64,000 nt of DNA from Turbatrix aceti (GCA_963969345.1 OZ017767.1:930001-994000); one strand, 5' to 3'. Positions 37,198-50,275 are shown, counted from the first letter of the stretch. Translations and numbers: made by a program. The notes: a model not told the origin generated them from the letters alone.

Positions 37198-40079
37198 TCA
37201 TATAATATTTTTGGTGACTCATAGCTCAGAAAGATCAATTATTTGATCCAAATGACCTGAACTCCAAAAAGGACTTCAAAACACTTTTTAGAACTTCCGT
37301 TACCTTTTTGATTTTTATCGGTTCAAAAATTCAGCGAGTGCGTGCTCGCGCAAGCGATCGCTGCCCATCAACTTAATTTTTACTGCGTGAATGACATACT
37401 AGTGACAAGACATAAATACGACCAACTTCTTTCAAAAACAGGATCGCATGACAGAAGCGACGGGCAGCGATCCTTAACACCGACCGAAAGAGCTGAAATG
37501 ACAGCGTAGTTCGTGTTTGTGTTTTTTTACCCCGCCCGAGTGTATGTTGCCGTGACAAATTGTACCCAATTGCGTGTAAATTGTAAAAAAGGTGGCTTTG
37601 AGCTGGTTGTCCTGTCCTGTCCTGTTCATTGCTCACTGGCCTTGCGTGCATGACCTGGGGATTTTAACTGTTCCTGCAGCGCCGTACAAAAAATGCCATA
37701 ATCGAGTTATCCTTTTTTGATAAAAACTGAAACCCTCAATATGTTTTTTGTTATTTAACAAAAGTGATGTCACAAATCTGAAACTTGCTCTTATCTTTTT
37801 TTCCCGATTGGCCCGTTCGTACACCAGCAAAAAAAAACGCTTAACATGAGCTTAGTTTCTCGGAGCCTGTTCAACGTTCAATCCTGTACCATAGAATCCA
37901 CGTCTACTAAACACGTGGATGTTTTTTTCAGACTGAAACATTTTTTTGTTTTGCGTTAGCAGTCAGTTAATCCTAATGTAGTGCATATTATTGTGCTTGT
38001 TTTTTTTAGTTGACCACTCTGACCATACCATAATTTGAAACTGGCTTCTGACCATTGTATAGGCTTCTTTTTCTGTCACACTAGTTTTTAATTTTACTTT
38101 TACTTACTTAGTTAGTGTTCGTTTGCAAAAAAAACAGACTAAAGAACAAAAAATATTTGCTTTCCGATCAATATGTTTTTTTATGTAACGTAAGCCTGTT
38201 GTTTTTACAACCTTAAAGAAATGCTACAGTACAAATGTTTCTGTTATTTATTTGCGAGAAAAAATTCTGATTCTGTGTTTATTACTATTTCGGCAGTAAA
38301 AATTACATGACATAGGCGGGATTTGTGGTAGAGATCAATGTGAGAACGGCTTTTGAATTAAGTGAATCCTCATTAAACTTAGAAACTCACTTGATAAAAA
38401 CAGAAGCAGACATGTGAAACTGAGCTGCATGTTTTTTTCCCAAAAACTCCAAAAGTGTTTGTTTTGCCAACTGTTAGAATGAATTAATCAAAATTAATTC
38501 ATTTTTATAACGGATAAAAAGTCAAGGTAGTGCAAAACTTTTTTTTAACTTTCCTAATTATAAAAGACTTTTTTTCCATTTATCTAAAAAAAAATTTTGC
38601 TTGCTAACAGGATTCAATTTTTGTTATGCAAAAAAATTTATCTACGATGAAACATTTTTTGTTCGTTGTCCAATTTGTTTAATTGAAACTGATTGAACCT
38701 AAAACCGTTCACTAAACCAGCGGTAATTGTTTTTCTCGTACAAAAATTATTACAGAAAACTGAAAGTCAAGCGATAAATACAGGGCTTCCTTGTTTTCCG
38801 ATTGTATTTACGATGCTCATTTCCCCCTCATCTGTACTAAAAAAATGTTTAGAAAAACAGAACATGTTATTACTGCGTTTTTTTGATTTTGTAACTGTCT
38901 GTCAGAGTATGTTTTCAAAAAACTGTGTTATCGGAATCTTGTACATAAATTTAGATTTTTAGGAGTAAATGCCACAAAATTTTTTTCGGTCAGTTTAGGA
39001 TTTTATCTTTTCCCGTCAACAGGGGTGTTTTCGTTGATCTTTTGTTTTGGGGTAGTTGTCATTGTCGTACTCTGCCGGGCAGGCGGGCGGACAACATGAC
39101 TGCCCGTGATTTCTCGTTCTTTTTTTAACTGGACGGCCGACGGGCGTCTATCGCGAGAAAGATCCTTCACTCCCCTCCCCTCCCCTCTCCTTCCCTTCCC
39201 TTGCAGCACAAAAAAAAATACATGACGTGCGTCAAACGCCTGTTTGAACAACTTATTTATTGCCTTTAATTTGCGAATTCGTTACTCTCGTGTTTTTGCG
39301 GGGTGTGGTGGTGGTTGTTGCGAGAGACCCAGAAGAAATGTGGTTAAAGAATGGACTTTGTCGTTCGGATTACCTTTTTTTAATAGTTTTTTTGCAAGAA
39401 ATTTTAACTGGGGGGCACAGTTCTTAGAATTTATTATGGTTTGATAAAAAATTACCCATTTTTTCCGGGGGGGGGATTGAATTAAATAAGTTGTTAGCAC
39501 ACGTCAAAGGTGTACAACTTGCGGTAAAATAAAATTAATTGAAGAGAGTTTTAAAATGTACTAACTGATATTCTATTTGCTCCTACTACGATTATGTGCT
39601 TTTTGCTGAAGTTATATTTTTTTAATGGTTTTTATAAAAGCTTTGATTGGTAAACACGTGTTTTTCAAAATTGTAATAAAACACTTTTTTTTAAACTGAT
39701 GGATATTTTTGAGTACTGTAAACTTATGTATTTTTTTACAAAATTATTTTCACATCAGTTTGAAAAAATAACTGCGGCTTAGTTATATAATTTTTTTAGT
39801 TATCCGCTTGTTTTGTGTTGTTTTACGCCGAATAAAGTTAAAAACGTTCATTCAGTTCTCAACAAAAACGCAATTTCTTTTAAATTTAAATTAAAAATAT
39901 TGTTTTTGCCATCAAGCGGGAATTATTTTTCAGAATTCCTAATCTTTTTTTTGCAACAGACTGATAACTGTATGTTTTCTGCAATGATTTAAGTTAAGAG
40001 ATCATGCTTTGAATGTTGGAAATCTCTTTTGATTCCACTATTTATTTAGGGGAGGATTCGTAAGAATACAAATCAAATT
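37198..40079. other. Gene-poor region
   Basis: No coding exon is supported. A 68-base segment at 38783-38850 recurs near 42091. A GC-richer block at 39050-39220 has no conserved frame. Confidence 0.5.
38783..38850 (+). repeat. Dispersed direct repeat, second copy at 42091-42157
   Basis: Both copies begin GGGCTTCCTTGTTTTCCGAT and stay nearly identical for about 67 bases before diverging. They lie in the same orientation 3.3 kb apart on either side of the retrotransposon fragment, and may belong to a longer dispersed repeat family. Confidence 0.65.
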
Positions 40080-40080
40080 G

Positions 40081-40083
40081 TTT

Positions 40084-40114
<31 letters not shown>

Positions 40115-40127
40115 TTTTATTTATTTC
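40081..40127 (-). repeat. (TTTA)n microsatellite, 3' tail of the LINE fragment
   Basis: About eleven TTTA units with small interruptions. On the minus strand this is an (AAAT)n tail directly after the reverse-transcriptase remnant, the usual 3' end of RTE-type LINEs. Confidence 0.8.
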
Positions 40128-40644
40128 ACCATTACTCAGTGGTTAGTTATCATTAGACCAGATGTTAGGAGGCATAAATGATGTCCACGTAGGTGTAAAT
40201 GTCTCGATTCGTTTTGGTCGCGATTTCTTCTTCCCATCGTCGCTGTGGTCTGGTTTTCGTCTTGTTGAACACCGAGTTGAGCGAATCGACCCAGCGTAGA
40301 GTGGAGGGAGAGCTCGAAATCGTCCTCGATGTCCTTGAGGAGAAGTCCGGAGGAGATAGGTCGCTGATCCCGCCATTTCTGTACCATCCACTGCGTCTTC
40401 TTGACGTTGACTTCCAGTCCGACGTCCTTGCAGGTGATGGCCATATCCGACAGCATTTCCTGAAGTTCTTCGCCAGTGTGGGAGAAAAGAACGACGTCGT
40501 CAGCGTTTTGCGAATGGCTTCTTCAAAATCCGTCAGCCCCCAGTGAGCGTGCGTTGATAGTAGCGACGCTGAGCCGGAATCTAGACATTTTTTTAGCCTA
40601 CGTTTGACAGGGTGGCCAGCCCGGGTGTCAAACGGCGCTTTCAA
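40128..40644 (-). pseudogene. 5'-truncated, frameshifted RTE-like LINE reverse transcriptase fragment
   Basis: The minus strand encodes the C-terminal part of a non-LTR reverse transcriptase. One frame carries A-D-D-V-V-L-F-S-H-T, the catalytic A-D-D core, then G-L-E-V-N-V-K-K-T-Q-W-M, the conserved strand after it. The downstream R-P-x-R-R-W-E-E-E-I motif typical of RTE elements lies in another frame, so at least one frameshift separates them. The residue before A-D-D is Asn, where active elements have an aromatic. Upstream sequence is missing and the (TTTA)n tail follows directly. This is a dead 5'-truncated copy. Confidence 0.8.
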
Positions 40645-43630
40645 TTCTCACACTTGCGCTGCTTCAATCAAATTGTATTTCAGCATAAATATAAATATTT
40701 TTTGTATGCTGAAAACTTGTTAGAAACTGCTTCCAAAAAAGGTTTGATTAGTTATTTGTAATTATCATATTTGTTCTTATGTTTTTTCTACGACTTTTAC
40801 AATGATGTACTTTTTGTCATTTGACGTGATACTGCTTGTGACGATTTAGGATATAGAAATTCAGATTTTTTCCCCAATCATTATATTTTTTTAAACCAGG
40901 TGAATGTACATCTGATATTTTTTATTATTAAAAAAAACTGAACGGATCTGGCATTTGTTTGAATCAGTGTGACAGACTTCGAATTATTATCTGAGACTGT
41001 TTGCTCACTACATCAACTTGAATTTTTTTTCACTGGGGGTTTCGTTTTGTAAAAAAAACCAATGCCAGAATCTTCCAATTCATTTGAATATCTCTCTTTC
41101 TTTCCGCCAACAAACAAACAACCTCATAGTCGTCTACCACTGACATTTTCATGTTATATGTGCCAAATAGAGACCGCAAAAGAGAGAATAGAGTCTCCAA
41201 GGAGTAAGTGTATAATGACGAGAGGAGTAAAGCGAACGCTTGACTGGTCTTGCATGCCTCCTGGCCGGCGTGCCTCCTCGACCCAGGGTCGAGGCCTTTG
41301 AGGCAGCCCTTTGATGTCCTCCGGCTGCAGTCGCGGCTTCGACGTTAATTACGTTATTCCATCGACGCCACGCCAAGCCAATAGGAGGAGAAGGTTGGTG
41401 GTTATCAGTCATGAGGGGTGGCTAACTTGAAAATCGGTGAGGCTGGGAAGCAGTTGCTGTCCTTTTTTGGTCTTCTGTTTTGATGTTTATGCTTTAGAGT
41501 TGTTTTATGGCATATTTACTGGGAGGAATTATTTTGATGGGAATGTTAATGGCATTCCAGTATCAGGTGGTTTTTGTTTTTTTTCCGAGGTAAATTTAAT
41601 TTTTTTTTCGGTGTTACATTTTAAACACTGTTTAAAACCGGTGTTTAATAACAATAAAAAACGTAAACTGTTCCTTCATTTTTATGTTTTGCACTTATTT
41701 TATCGATGATATACCTATTTTGATTTTGCAAACTCAAAATTAATTTGGCCACTTAATAAAATGAATTTTTTAACTGTATGTACATCTTTTCAACATTTTT
41801 CTACGCTTTAAACGGGCGATTGTTAACAAAACGTTCACGTAATCAGGGGGCTTGCAGACAGATATTTATTCTTCGTCTTTAATGAACCTAAAAGAAAACC
41901 TTTTTTCCTCATTTTCCCGTTTGCCAGTGGCTTAGTTAGTACACTATTTGTTTGATTTTTACGCGGACTGCGGTGGGGACCGGGGACCCGTGGACTGTGG
42001 ACTGAATGGCCTTGCGGGGCCGATGGGGGCTGGCTGGCGGTTGTGTCAAACCGTTAACTACCGCTAACATGACTTATGACTTTGCCGCTTGGGCTTCCTT
42101 GTTTTCCGATTGTATTTACGATGCTCATTTCCCACTCATGTGTACCAAAAAATGTTAAAATAGATTTGGCTGGGGTTACACTATTGTTTTTTCGACACCT
42201 AAGGCAAATAGACAAAGGTTCACAGTTGTATTTGAAAAAGCATGGACAAATAATTATTTAATTTTTGAATCTAAAAAAACAAGAACTGCATTTTTCACAA
42301 AAACTTGGTTTTCGCTAATCTTTCATTTTTTTGCAATGATTGAAACGCTGTGCCTAAAATTGGTATACAAACTGTACTGCTACTGCATGTATTGGAATTT
42401 TTTTTAAATTGAAGTATATCCATTTTTTGTCTTTCTCCGTTGTTTGCAAAAAAATCCTCTTTTTTCCTGTAAATAAGAAAGGAGAGAAAAAAGTCCACAG
42501 AAAGCTTTATTAATCGCATTTGTAAAGCTTTTTTGGGTAAACTCTGCCAATGCCTAAAGTGCTCCAGGCTATCGCAGAACGACCGAAATTCACACAGTCC
42601 GGCACAAATAAGGAGACGGGAAGGGAACAACTTGTTGTTCTTCCTCCTCCTCGTTTTCTTTCTTTTTTTTTCTGCTGCGCCTCTCTTTCGTCGGTTTTTT
42701 TGTTTCTGGGCTTGGTGAACGAACTACCGGGCTAACCAGGCCCCTTCTACCACTAACTAAGCTCTCAGGCGTGGAAGACGCGAATTCTAACTAATTCAGC
42801 TAAAAAGGCCCTGGCTGAAGCCGAAGAAGAACTTTTGCCTAATTCCGAGATTTTTTTGCCATCTTAGAAACGTTTTTTTCTGCTACTAATAGAGTTTTAG
42901 TTTGAGTTTCTTCAGGCAAGAGATGTGTTCTCGCAAAATTTTTGAAGTGTCTTTATACTTTGGTTTTTTTGGAAGAAAACGGAATTGTTAAACGAGCCTG
43001 TGTTTTTTTTAATCTCGCATGACGTGTGCACTTGAAGGTTTCTTGCAACCAAAGTTTTGTTTTTTTTACGGTAAAAAACTGTTCGGTTTTGCCTATTGCG
43101 AAATAAAAAATTCTAATAAAATCGAGTGATCAGTAAGTTTGATGAGTTCAGCAATGTCATTTTATTTTTAAACTGATAATTCGACTATGCATTTACGATT
43201 TTGCCTTCTGAGTGAGACAAAAATGCAGAAAAACTGGAACCAAATAATTATAGTCTTTAAATCTTGGGTAAACTGGCGTTCTGACAGTGGTTTAAAATTT
43301 TTACAAACTCGGAGAAACTTTATAAAAGGATATTTGATTTGTAAATTTATTCTCTGCAACTTTTTTTGGATTTGTACGAAAATTGGTTAACACAGAAAAA
43401 AATCTTAAATATTCAAAACTACGGAAAAATTTTCGATAATCAAAACCGAGTTTTTAACGCCAGAAAACTGCAAGATTAATTTATTTTCACATTCTAACAA
43501 TTTTTTAACGTTGTCGTCCGTCTTATCGCGATTTTTCACGTATTATTCATATGGCAAAATCAAAACACACTGTATCCATTACAGATTCCTACTCATCCTC
43601 CCCGTGATCGACACACCTCCAGCGCTCGCG
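40645..43630. other. Gene-poor region upstream of the membrane-protein gene
   Basis: A+T-rich sequence with a GC-richer patch at 41220-41400 whose minus-strand frame (about 87 codons, Ala/Arg-rich) has no motif that I can place. The second copy of the dispersed repeat is at 42091-42157. The 100 bases before 43631 include a CAG acceptor-like site at 43586. Confidence 0.45.
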
Positions 43631-45033
43631 ATGGGTGACGTCGATGCTTCGACGTCGACAGCTTCGTCGCCTCCGACAGGCGACGGCCTACCGGAAAGCA
43701 TGGCGGAACTCCTGCCACTCCTGTCACCAGTCAAGAAGAACCTGTCAGAAAGCCCCGAAAGCCCTCCTTCTCCGCCAAAACACGTGCCGCATCTCAAGCG
43801 CATGCCCCACGTTTTAGTCTCCGGTCACATCCAGCCGCCTTCGACCGATGACATGGATCTCACCGCTGCCCTCGGAGCTCCGCCGCACGATGATTCGTTT
43901 GCGTCCAGATTTCCGCCTCCACCCAAATTTTTTGGAAATAGTGTTGGCGCAAGTGCTGACCCGGGAAGTCTCGGAGCCGGTGGGGCTGCGTCCTATGGCA
44001 CGACGATCTTTGGTCGACGGTCGGGGCAGTCATCTTTGACGACGGCTAACAATTCACTGGCTGGTGTACTAATTCTGTTTTTTGTGCTCATTGGAATTGT
44101 GCTGCTCCTTGTGCTGTTTTATTTTCTGGCAAAGGTTTGCAACGCCATCGACCAGCCGAAAGGAAAGAGAAGGCGGGTTCGCAGGTTTGAAGATCAAGGT
44201 TTGTATTTTTTGCTATCATAAAACATTTTGTAAATTTTTGAGTTTTTAAAAATAAAAATTTTGTTATTCAATGTTCAAATTTTTTTAACTAAAGATTTTT
44301 TTAAATTTGAACATCAAATAAACAACAAAATTTTTATTTTTAAATTTAAAAACTCAAAAACTTTAAAAACTCAAAAATTTATAAAATTAAAAAATTTCCA
44401 AAAAGTATTTATTATAATAAAGAAGTAGCTGTATTCATTTTCTTTACATTTTTTATTTTACACTCAAAAATTAAAATATAAAATTTTGAGTGTAAAATTT
44501 TATATTTTAATTAAAGAGATTCATTGTTTAATTTTTGAACCCAAAAACTTTCTAAAAACCATTTCTTTCCAGAAATAGAAGTCGTCCCTTCCGCCGTCCC
44601 CTACCCCAAGAGAATCTACGAGCTCAAAGCCGAGGAAGGCTACTTCAGCTGTCCACCCGCGCTTCAGCCCAACTTTGCGGACCTTTTTGAAGACGACGAC
44701 GTCACTCCCGGCGGTGGAGTGGCCAGTCTCGGAAAACACAACCAGCAGCAGTCCTCTTCCTTACCCGACGTCTCATCCACCGGTCAGCTCAAGCCTTCCG
44801 ACGACGACGATGACACTTCATCGACCAAGTCCGGACCTTCCGCCTGCAGAGACGTCGAAAAAGGCGTCTCCGACGATGGAACACTCTCGAAAACCGGCTC
44901 GTCTTCCTCCGCTCCAACTCTAAACAACACAATGTGTCCCGACGGTTTCGTTCGAAAAATAACGACTGCCGAGCCGCCTTCTGGATTCCGAGTCAAGGGT
45001 CGTCTTGCTCAACTTCAAAACGGGATGACATAA
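43631..45033 (+). CDS. Single-pass membrane protein, 342 residues
   Basis: Not recognised. Exons 43631-44198 and 44573-45033 join in phase 1. The ATG at 43631 was chosen because composition changes sharply to GC-rich codons there and a TTACAG acceptor lies 45 bases upstream; earlier in-frame residues look non-coding. There is no N-terminal signal peptide. Residues 1-140 are Ser/Pro/Asp-rich and probably disordered. A single hydrophobic helix at about 143-167 (LAGVLILFFVLIGIVLLLVL) is followed by a strongly basic stretch (KGKRRRVRR), so the C-terminal half should be cytosolic. That half has a Pro/Tyr-rich start (V-P-Y-P-K-R-I-Y-E-L), an acidic E-D-D-D-V, a run of five Asp and a Ser-rich tail, and might be a signalling or adaptor region. 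An AATAAA is at about 45256. Confidence 0.75.
44230..44512. repeat. A+T-rich palindromes in an intron
   Basis: Two overlapping sets of inverted repeats fill the intron. One pairs 44230-44279 with 44312-44372 (arms around AAATTTTTGAGTTTTTAAA). The other is at 44461-44512 (CACTCAAAA...TTTTGAGTG and a flanking AATTAAAATATAAAATTTT pair). Confidence 0.65.
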
Positions 45034-45554
45034 TATTTTTTAAAAATGATAGCAAATTGTGACTTTTTTGGCCGCTGCAATTTTTCTGTAACGACGCGGG
45101 TAATTCTGGGATTAATGCCTGAGAAGAAATCGAGTGAATGTAGCCTACTAGCAATGAACGTGCCAGAAAATTATTTTTGATTGAAAAATTAATGTACTGT
45201 TTTTTTTGATACTGGCAATTACGTTGTTTTTTCTTACGATTATAAGAAAGTTTGTAAATAAAACTGTTCATGTACAAATTGTGGAAGTTTTGTAACAAGT
45301 GCTTCGAGTTTTATTCATCGATTTACTGGTCACCAAGATATTTAAAAAATAACTGTCATGAAGTTTAAACCATTAAGTCAATTAAATTTGCGGATCAGAT
45401 AACTTTTCAGATCGTATGAACTCAACACTGATGTTTCAATAATTTGTTAGTCAACAAAAAAGAATTCGGATTTCTCTTTTCCCGTTGAATCCCGTGTTCT
45501 CGGTAACTGCCGATAATCTACTCAAAATTGAGGGATTTTGGGTTGGTTCGAGTC

Positions 45555-45585
45555 AGATCAAATTAGATCAGATCAGATCAGATCA
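45555..45585 (+). repeat. AGATC short tandem repeat
   Basis: Five copies of AGATC, one with an insertion, in the spacer between the membrane-protein gene and the first receptor gene. Confidence 0.6.
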
Positions 45586-46591
45586 CCGATAATACAGATC
45601 GGATCGTGCGAAAATGATCTAATGCCATCCGTGTTACTAATCTCCAATCAATATGAAAAGTTAAATAATTTTGGTTAACTACCCTTGCAAATAACAAGTC
45701 ATATTTTCTTGAATACAAGCTTATATCCTTTGATTCAAAAAAGAATTACTACACACAATTGATTATTTGTCAGTTACGGTGTGAAAAAAACAATGCAGAC
45801 GAATATTATCATCAATTATGTAATCACGTCGTCGTAACCCTCTTTTTGCCCCCGCATCAGTTTTTGTTTTTCAGTTTTTCTTCCCGGTTATTGTGAATGC
45901 CGGAATAATTTAGGTGATCACTAAATGAACAACTTAGGGAGGAGCCTATGTAACTTTTTGATGTAAAATACTACAAACTAGTATATTTTATACTGGTTTA
46001 AAAACATTTCATCTGTAAAAAAAATTTCATGTCAAAAAAGATGCAACTTCATTTCAAGTTTTTAGAAAAGTGCAAATGTAAATGCTAAAAAAAACTATGT
46101 TACCATAAAGTTAATAAAAATAATATTTATATTTTGTAACTTCCTACAATTTTTTTCATTGTTTTGCGCATACAACAACAAAAAATACAAATATTTTTCT
46201 GTTTGCGAACTACATAAAAATGTGCCATTGACGCATTCCGGAATAATTTCTGATGACATTATTTACTACAAAAATTAGTCTGTCTATCCAAAAAAAGAGA
46301 ACTAACAACGTGAAGTAGAGAATCTTGAATTCTCATGGGTAAACTGTAGTAATTGTATAAACCACATCATTAAAACCACCTGCGTGGTATCACATGTTTT
46401 TAAAAAAACAACAAACGTGTGTAAAAATAAAAACGAGAAATGTAAGGCTTAATGACCGCTTTTTTTTACACCGTATATTTTTGAATCGTCTTGCAGACAG
46501 AGACTGTGTTTAGAGCTATTTGTGCCTCGAACAGAGTCGTCGAAGGTGTCCAAACACGTTTGCGTAAAAAATAACTGTTCTGCGTTGAAAT
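45586..46591. other. Intergenic spacer upstream of receptor gene 1
   Basis: A+T-rich sequence with no exon in it; it presumably holds the promoter of the receptor gene that starts at 46592. Confidence 0.4.
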
Positions 46592-47762
46592 ATGCTTGCA
46601 TCAATTCCCTACATCATCGCCTCTCTCTACTTGATCATCAACATTGCCGGTCTGGTAACTGACTTCCTAGTGGTCTACACAATCATGCGCAACCTTCAGT
46701 ACCTCAGCAATCAAGCATTTTACGTCATTGTTTGTCATCTTTTTGTCAACCATATTTTTCAATGCGTTGTTCAGTTTGCCATCGACATTCCGGCGCCGTT
46801 GATGACTGCCGATGTTGCTAGAGGTAATTTTTTTAACTGAAACGCCTTCAGAGCTTCAAAAAAAAGCAAAATTTCAGAATACCAAAAACACATTTTTTTC
46901 TCCAGTATGGCGGCTTTGGACAACTTTGTCCATTACGGTTACACAAACTTCACCCTTCTCCTCACGTTGAGCGGTGTTTTTGTTCACGTGACACGAAAGC
47001 ACCCTATCAGTAGGGCTTTCTGCAATACGGGGAGCCACATTGCTGTCCTTGTCACTTGGGTTTTGACGGCAGGTGAGGAACTGTTTTGCTGTTCATTGAA
47101 AAGTGCTCATTTCAGTGCCGATAATTACATATCACTTTCACAAATGTAAAAAAACATTTCGTTACGAGACCATTCTGATGAGCATTAGCTGCAGCATGTC
47201 CAGTGATACTAAAATACTTCACGTTTTTGAGTACTACAGTTACGGTACTTTACTAATTGATGTGTTTGTTGTCGCATTCGGCTGTGCACTGCAGTTAAGA
47301 TTGCATTGTGAACGGGTGTTCTATAGGTTAGTTATTTTGTAAAAAAAGATGATGTCTGGAAGGGTTTCATAAAACTGTTTTGTAACAATGGTTTTTAGGC
47401 TTTCAGCACCCAGCGAAATATCCGCCCCCTCACAAATTCCGTTGAGCAGTGTACTCAACTCCAAAAAATACCCCCTTCGAATTTATCGCTTCAACGAAGT
47501 TTTTCTCGAAACAACCCTCATTGTCGGCATTCTAGTCGCTGACCGAGTCATGTTCAGCATCATGAACTCGACGTTTCAGAATTCTACACCTGATGATCAT
47601 ACAAAATACATTCATTATCTTCGAAATGGCTACCAAATGACGCTTTGCGCTGCTCGTGTTTTTGTCGTCTACTTTGTTGACACGGAAGTTAGAACACGGG
47701 TCAACGCGATGCTTCAAGCATTTTGGAAAAGAAACACACCAAAAGTTGCTACTATTTACTGA
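46592..47762 (+). CDS. Serpentine chemoreceptor-like 7TM protein, copy 1
   Basis: Exons 46592-46823, 46878-47072, 47116-47326 and 47399-47762 give 333 residues with introns in phases 1, 1 and 2. About seven hydrophobic segments are visible. TM1 starts at the N-terminus (YLIINIAGLVTDFLVVYTIM), then L-S-N-Q-A-F-Y-V-I-V-C-H-L-F in TM2, a TM3 region with L-D-N-F-V-H-Y-G-Y-T-N-F, the basic V-T-R-K-H-P-I-S-R loop, and a TM7-like A-A-R-V-F-V-V-Y-F. Size, topology and tandem copies are those of nematode chemoreceptors, which sense odorants or pheromones at sensory cilia; I cannot assign the subfamily. Start and all splice sites align with copies 2 and 3. AATAAA follows the stop by about 40 bases. Confidence 0.8.
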
Positions 47763-49061
47763 TACGTGTATCTATCACGATTTGTAAAAGATTATTCTGA
47801 AATAAAAATAAATAACTAACAACAGATTTGTTTAAAATAAATAACTGGAAGCACTGCAGAATTAAAAAAAAATGTGTGCTATTCGGGTTTTTATAAATAG
47901 TCAACTTTTTAAAAACAGAAAAAACAGATTAATAGGTTCAGTGAAGTTTCAAGGATGCCAGAAACACATTTAAAAATATTTGTTTTGCACTGTAGTCAAA
48001 AAGGAATGTGTAGTGAAAGTCTGTTTTTTGTTGCATTAACTGATATAAAAACTAAACATAACAAGGTGCAAAAAAACTGTATGAATGGTTGAAAATGTGC
48101 AAAATTATTATTGTCATTTATTTTAATTTGAATTTAAAAATAAATGTTCTAACATTTATTAAAACAGTTTTTTTTTTTAATTTTGAAAAAATTGAAAAAC
48201 GCACAAACTGCTGCGTCAGTCACGAATCGTGACATCAGGTGTATAATTCACGATCAACATCAAATTTTTTTCCATAAAATATATAATGGAATTTACCTAT
48301 GTAAATATTTTTTGTTTACATAAAAAAACTGTCTTAAAAATCTCATCAAAAACCGACATTTTAATTGGTATCTAAAAACCATTTTTGGTAGTTTATTTTG
48401 CAGTCATTGTGCGTTTGTTTTGAAACATCATGTACAATTAAACCAGATTTTTTTAGCATGACATAAATATTATAACTTTTTGATTTCCTCATTTGCACGA
48501 AAGAAAAAACTATTTCCTTATCTGCAAACCAAAAACAGGTTGTTTACGTAATAATTTCTCATGACATTATTACAATAATTGGTCTGACAAGCTTCCAAAA
48601 AATGCGTAAAAAACCAAGCAGACGTGAGCTATTGAATCACGAATTCTCTGGAGTAAACGGGCGTTAATGCATCAAAAATGTGAAAACAAGAAGTGCGTGT
48701 GGCCGAGTACGTTTAAAAAAACAACTAACGTTCTAAAATGAAAATAAATAATTAATTCATCATTTTTGGCAGAACAGATTGGGTTCATTTCTTATTATTG
48801 AGTTGTTGAATGGGTTGTTGAGAATGCCAAAAGTGCTAATTTTGGCACTTGAAAAATTCGATTTCATTTGAAAAGTCTGTACTTTGTTTAAACGGTTACG
48901 GTAACCTTATAATGATTTTTTTAGGATAAAGGTTTAACTGATAATGCGCGAACAGTGTCGAATTTTTAAAAGTTTGAGCAAGTGAAAACCGATAATTCTC
49001 TTACGTAACTTTTTTTAATAAATTTTTAAACTGTTACGAACTACTTTAAGATCTCAAAAAA
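47763..49061. other. Spacer between receptor copies 1 and 2
   Basis: A+T-rich; contains the copy 1 polyadenylation region (AATAAA near 47800) and upstream sequence of copy 2. No exon. Confidence 0.5.
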
Positions 49062-50275
49062 ATGTTCATTGCAATCCCCTACATAGTCGCCTTCATCTAC
49101 CTGGTCATCAACATTGTCGGACTGGTTGCTGATATCCTCGTCGTCTTTGTTATTATGCGAAGCCTGCGTTATCTGAATAACCAAGCTTTTTACGTCATTA
49201 TTTCTCACTTATTCGTCGATCACATTTTCCAGTGCATTACTCAGTTTGCCATCGACGTTCCGGCACCTTTGATGAATTCTAATTTTGCTAGAGGTATATT
49301 TTTTTATCTGAGATGTCCTAAGGAATTCTGTTCTTTTTCGGTTTCAGAATATCAACAGTACTTTTTCTTTACCAGTCTGACAGCCCTGGATAATTTTGTT
49401 TATTACGGTTACACAAACTTCACTTTTCTTCTCACCCTGAGTGGGGCCTTTGTTCACGTGACTCGGAAGAACACCATCAGCAGAGCATTCTGTAATACTG
49501 GCTGCCATGTTGCCGTGCTCGTCACGTGGATTTTAACCGGCGGTTTTGAATTTTTTTCCTTTTAGTTTTTTGAAAAAAAAATTACACTCATTTTAGTGCC
49601 GATTGTCACGTTCTACTTCCACAACTGCAGAAAAATTTTTCGGTACGAGACAATTTTGTTAAGCAATGTTTGCAGCATATCCAGTGACAGTCAGATATTA
49701 CACGTCTTTGAATTCTACAATTACAGTACTATTGTTTTTGACATAATTGTTGTCGCATTTGGTGGTGCTCTGTTGTTGCAGAAGCACTGTGGAGGGTTGT
49801 CGCACAGGTTTGTGTTAAAAAATAAAAACTGACAATATTCATCAAAATTTTCTATTTGTGTTAATAAATAAAAACTGACAACAGTTATTTTTAAATCTTT
49901 TATAGACTTTCGACACCCAGTGAATTAACCGGCCCTTCCCGACCCGTGATGAGCACGATACCCCTCTTCACAAAAAACAGCACCCTTCGAATTCATCGCT
50001 TCAATGAAATTTTCCTCGAAACAGCCCTCATTGTGGGCATTCTCATCGCAGATCGAGTCATGTTCAGCATTATGAACTCCGTGTTCCAAATTTCGATACC
50101 TGATGACCGAACAAAGTACATTCACTACTTTCGCAATGGGTACCAGATGACGTTGTGTGCTGCAAGGGTTTTTGTTGTCTACTTTGTAGACACAGAAATC
50201 AGAACACGGGTCAATGCTATGTTTAGCGGGTGGTCGTGGTACAAAAACACTTCGAGAGTTATTATTATACACTGA
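49062..50275 (+). CDS. Serpentine chemoreceptor-like 7TM protein, copy 2
   Basis: Exons 49062-49293, 49348-49542, 49597-49807 and 49906-50275 encode 335 residues. The intron positions and phases are the same as in copy 1, and the first three exons have identical lengths (232, 195, 211 bases). Conserved features are the first TM (VINIVGLVADILVVFVIMR), N-N-Q-A-F-Y-V-I-I-S-H-L-F, T-A-L-D-N-F-V-Y-Y-G-Y-T-N-F, V-T-R-K-N-T-I-S-R, and R-N-G-Y-Q-M-T-L-C-A-A-R-V-F-V-V-Y-F near the end. It is intact. The donor of intron 2 is the weak G|GTTTTG, used because exon length and phase match its paralogs. AATAAA lies 12 bases after the stop. Confidence 0.8.

Noticed and set aside
41149..41412. Minus-strand Ala/Arg-rich frame of 87 codons
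   Set aside because: GC-rich patch with no motif; might be a repeat fragment but cannot be assigned.
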